Source: Bacteroidota bacterium (GTDB lineage: Bacteria > Bacteroidota > Bacteroidia > Chitinophagales > Chitinophagaceae). From it: DNA of 6,584 nucleotides. The position numbers and the translations under genes are program-made. The stretch is taken from positions 1 through 6,584 of the forward strand of contig JAEZDR010000125.1 in assembly GCA_023433265.1 (NCBI GenBank). Reading direction: 5' to 3'. The notes below the pieces were generated by a model. It was given only the letters and a program-made list of their open reading frames with translations, did not search any database and was not told where the DNA came from. Numbering within the stretch: the first letter of the stretch is position 1; every line of letters starts with the position of its first letter. Below are positions 5,880 to 6,584 of this stretch, piece by piece.

Positions 5880-5920
5880 GGAGAAGGTGTATCTACGCTA
5901 GATTCTTCTCCAGAGCGTAG
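5880..5920. repeat. Two interleaved inverted repeats (alternative stems or pseudoknot)
   Basis: Stem A pairs GGAGAAG (5880-5886) with CTTCTCC (5905-5911). Stem B pairs CTACGCT (5893-5899) with AGCGTAG (5914-5920). Both are perfect over 7 bp and their arms interleave A-B-A'-B', the order of an H-type pseudoknot. The connector between A' and B' is only two bases, which may be too short for both stems to form together, so mutually exclusive stems are equally possible. The remaining bases to 5963 show no further clear structure. Confidence 0.5.
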
Positions 5921-5963
5921 CACTACCCTTTCGGGCATCACCCTCTTTTCTTTACAATTAGTA

Positions 5964-6539
5964 TTAGCCTCCTTTCAATGTTCTCAAGGTAATTGAATAC
6001 CGATCTGCCTTTACTGGTTTGGTGGCGTGCTGCCACGCGCTGCGGGCTTCGCCACTAATGAGATAGACCGATCGCCGCCGAACAGGAACATCAATAGTAG
6101 CGCCTCTTACCTGCTTTGCCTTTTCGTGTGGGCGCAGCCTAAAAACGCAGTCGGCGGCCAACGACACTCCAATAATTACATCAAACGGAGGCGCATCGCG
6201 ATGCCAGTTAATTACAGCGCCTACCGGGTAATGGGTAACCAATAACTCTGCTAGGTCTTCTGCTTTAAAACCGAATTCAGTGGCAGCTCTTTGTACCAGC
6301 GCTTGAAACCCGGCAGGTATATCAGCCCCTTTTTTCAATTCGCGACTTTCGAAACTGTAATCATAACCAAAGCTTGCCACCCTGCGTTTGGCCTCGTAAC
6401 CCTGAAAGACGAAAGTGTGAAGCTTAATGCCATTAATGAGGTGGAGCAGTTCCTGTTCTTCATTCGGGTTGATAAAATCCTCCCGATAGCTAAAGCCGGG
6501 CGGGTAAGCAGGTGGTATGTCGCTGAACAAAGATGCCAT
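5964..6539 (-). CDS. alkB: AlkB-like 2-oxoglutarate/Fe(II)-dependent dioxygenase
   Basis: This 191-residue protein has the AlkB dioxygenase core, predicted to remove alkyl groups from DNA or RNA bases by oxidation using 2-oxoglutarate and Fe(II). The iron ligands are H113 and D115 in NWHRD (111-115) and H171 in WQHATKP; R180 and R186 in RYSITLR (180-186) are the 2-oxoglutarate/active-site arginines. VIIGVSL (121-127) and FRLR (133-136) are the usual core strands, and PPGFSYREDFI (13-23) is the family N-terminus. The length is normal for the short bacterial type. ATG 6539 is chosen because LFSDIPP follows directly, but the frame stays open to the window edge. No promoter is visible in the 45 bp left. 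It is convergent with DUF4268; no ada or other alkylation-repair gene is seen. Substrate (DNA, RNA or protein) cannot be told from sequence. Confidence 0.93.
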   Translation of the reverse strand: MASLFSDIPPAYPPGFSYREDFINPNEEQELLHLINGIKLHTFVFQGYEAKRRVASFGYDYSFESRELKKGADIPAGFQALVQRAATEFGFKAEDLAELLVTHYPVGAVINWHRDAPPFDVIIGVSLAADCVFRLRPHEKAKQVRGATIDVPVRRRSVYLISGEARSAWQHATKPVKADRYSITLRTLKGG

Positions 6540-6584
6540 GCCATAAAGGCAGGTAAAAATGTGCCGGAAACAAAGGCCTTGTGG

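Noticed and set aside
5778..5996. 72-codon plus-strand ORF in the DUF4268-alkB gap
   Set aside because: It has no ribosome site and no recognisable family, it runs through the tandem repeats and inverted repeats, and it ends inside alkB. Its repeated L-Y/S-Y-A-L pattern is explained by the 11-bp DNA repeat.
6559..6584. Possible plus-strand gene start at the window edge (ATG 6559 with AGG upstream)
   Set aside because: Only eight codons are visible, too few to support a gene.

Overview
The window looks like an ordinary chromosomal stretch from a member of the phylum Bacteroidota, probably near Chitinophagaceae; that placement is inference. Supporting signs are a DUF6702 protein, a standalone DUF4268 protein and a TonB C-terminal domain. 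Most start codons lack a Shine-Dalgarno sequence, and one candidate promoter matches the Bacteroidota -7 consensus TAnnTTTG. No tRNA, rRNA, CRISPR array, transposase or phage gene is visible.

Layout. 1-192: 3' end of a TonB-like energy transducer, plus strand. 306-791, minus: DUF6702 exported protein. It is divergent from a plus-strand pair at 880-3847: a HupE/UreJ-type metal-permease-like membrane protein and a large secreted M1 metallopeptidase. These two overlap by 86 bp, and the pair ends in a clear intrinsic terminator (3883-3910). 4042-4209: a 55-residue DUF1328 (YtjA-like) membrane protein, too short for a usual ORF cutoff. A bidirectional terminator (4228-4259) separates it from a minus-strand pair: a RibD-C/dihydrofolate-reductase-like protein (4515-5078) and, 12 nt downstream, a 52-residue predicted lipoprotein (4344-4502), also easily missed. 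5280-5741, plus: DUF4268 protein. 5964-6539, minus: AlkB-family 2-oxoglutarate/Fe(II) dioxygenase.

How the genes may work together. DUF6702, HupE/UreJ-like and M1 peptidase form a compact envelope-associated block: an exported protein, a polytopic membrane protein with conserved His/Asp/Glu residues, and a secreted zinc peptidase. A shared metal or peptide role in the periplasm is plausible but unproven. The RibD-like/lipoprotein pair appears to have its own promoter, whose -7 box overlaps a perfect 6-3-6 inverted repeat, as expected of a repressor operator.

The most unusual part is not a gene. The 222-bp gap between the convergent DUF4268 and alkB genes (5742-5963) holds five tandem 11-bp units (a 7-bp conserved core plus a 4-bp variable spacer), a perfect 8-3-8 palindrome, and two interleaved 7-bp inverted repeats that can form either alternative stems or a pseudoknot. 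It could be a dispersed intergenic element, a structured RNA or a protein-binding array. Its location between two 3' ends makes a simple promoter role unlikely.
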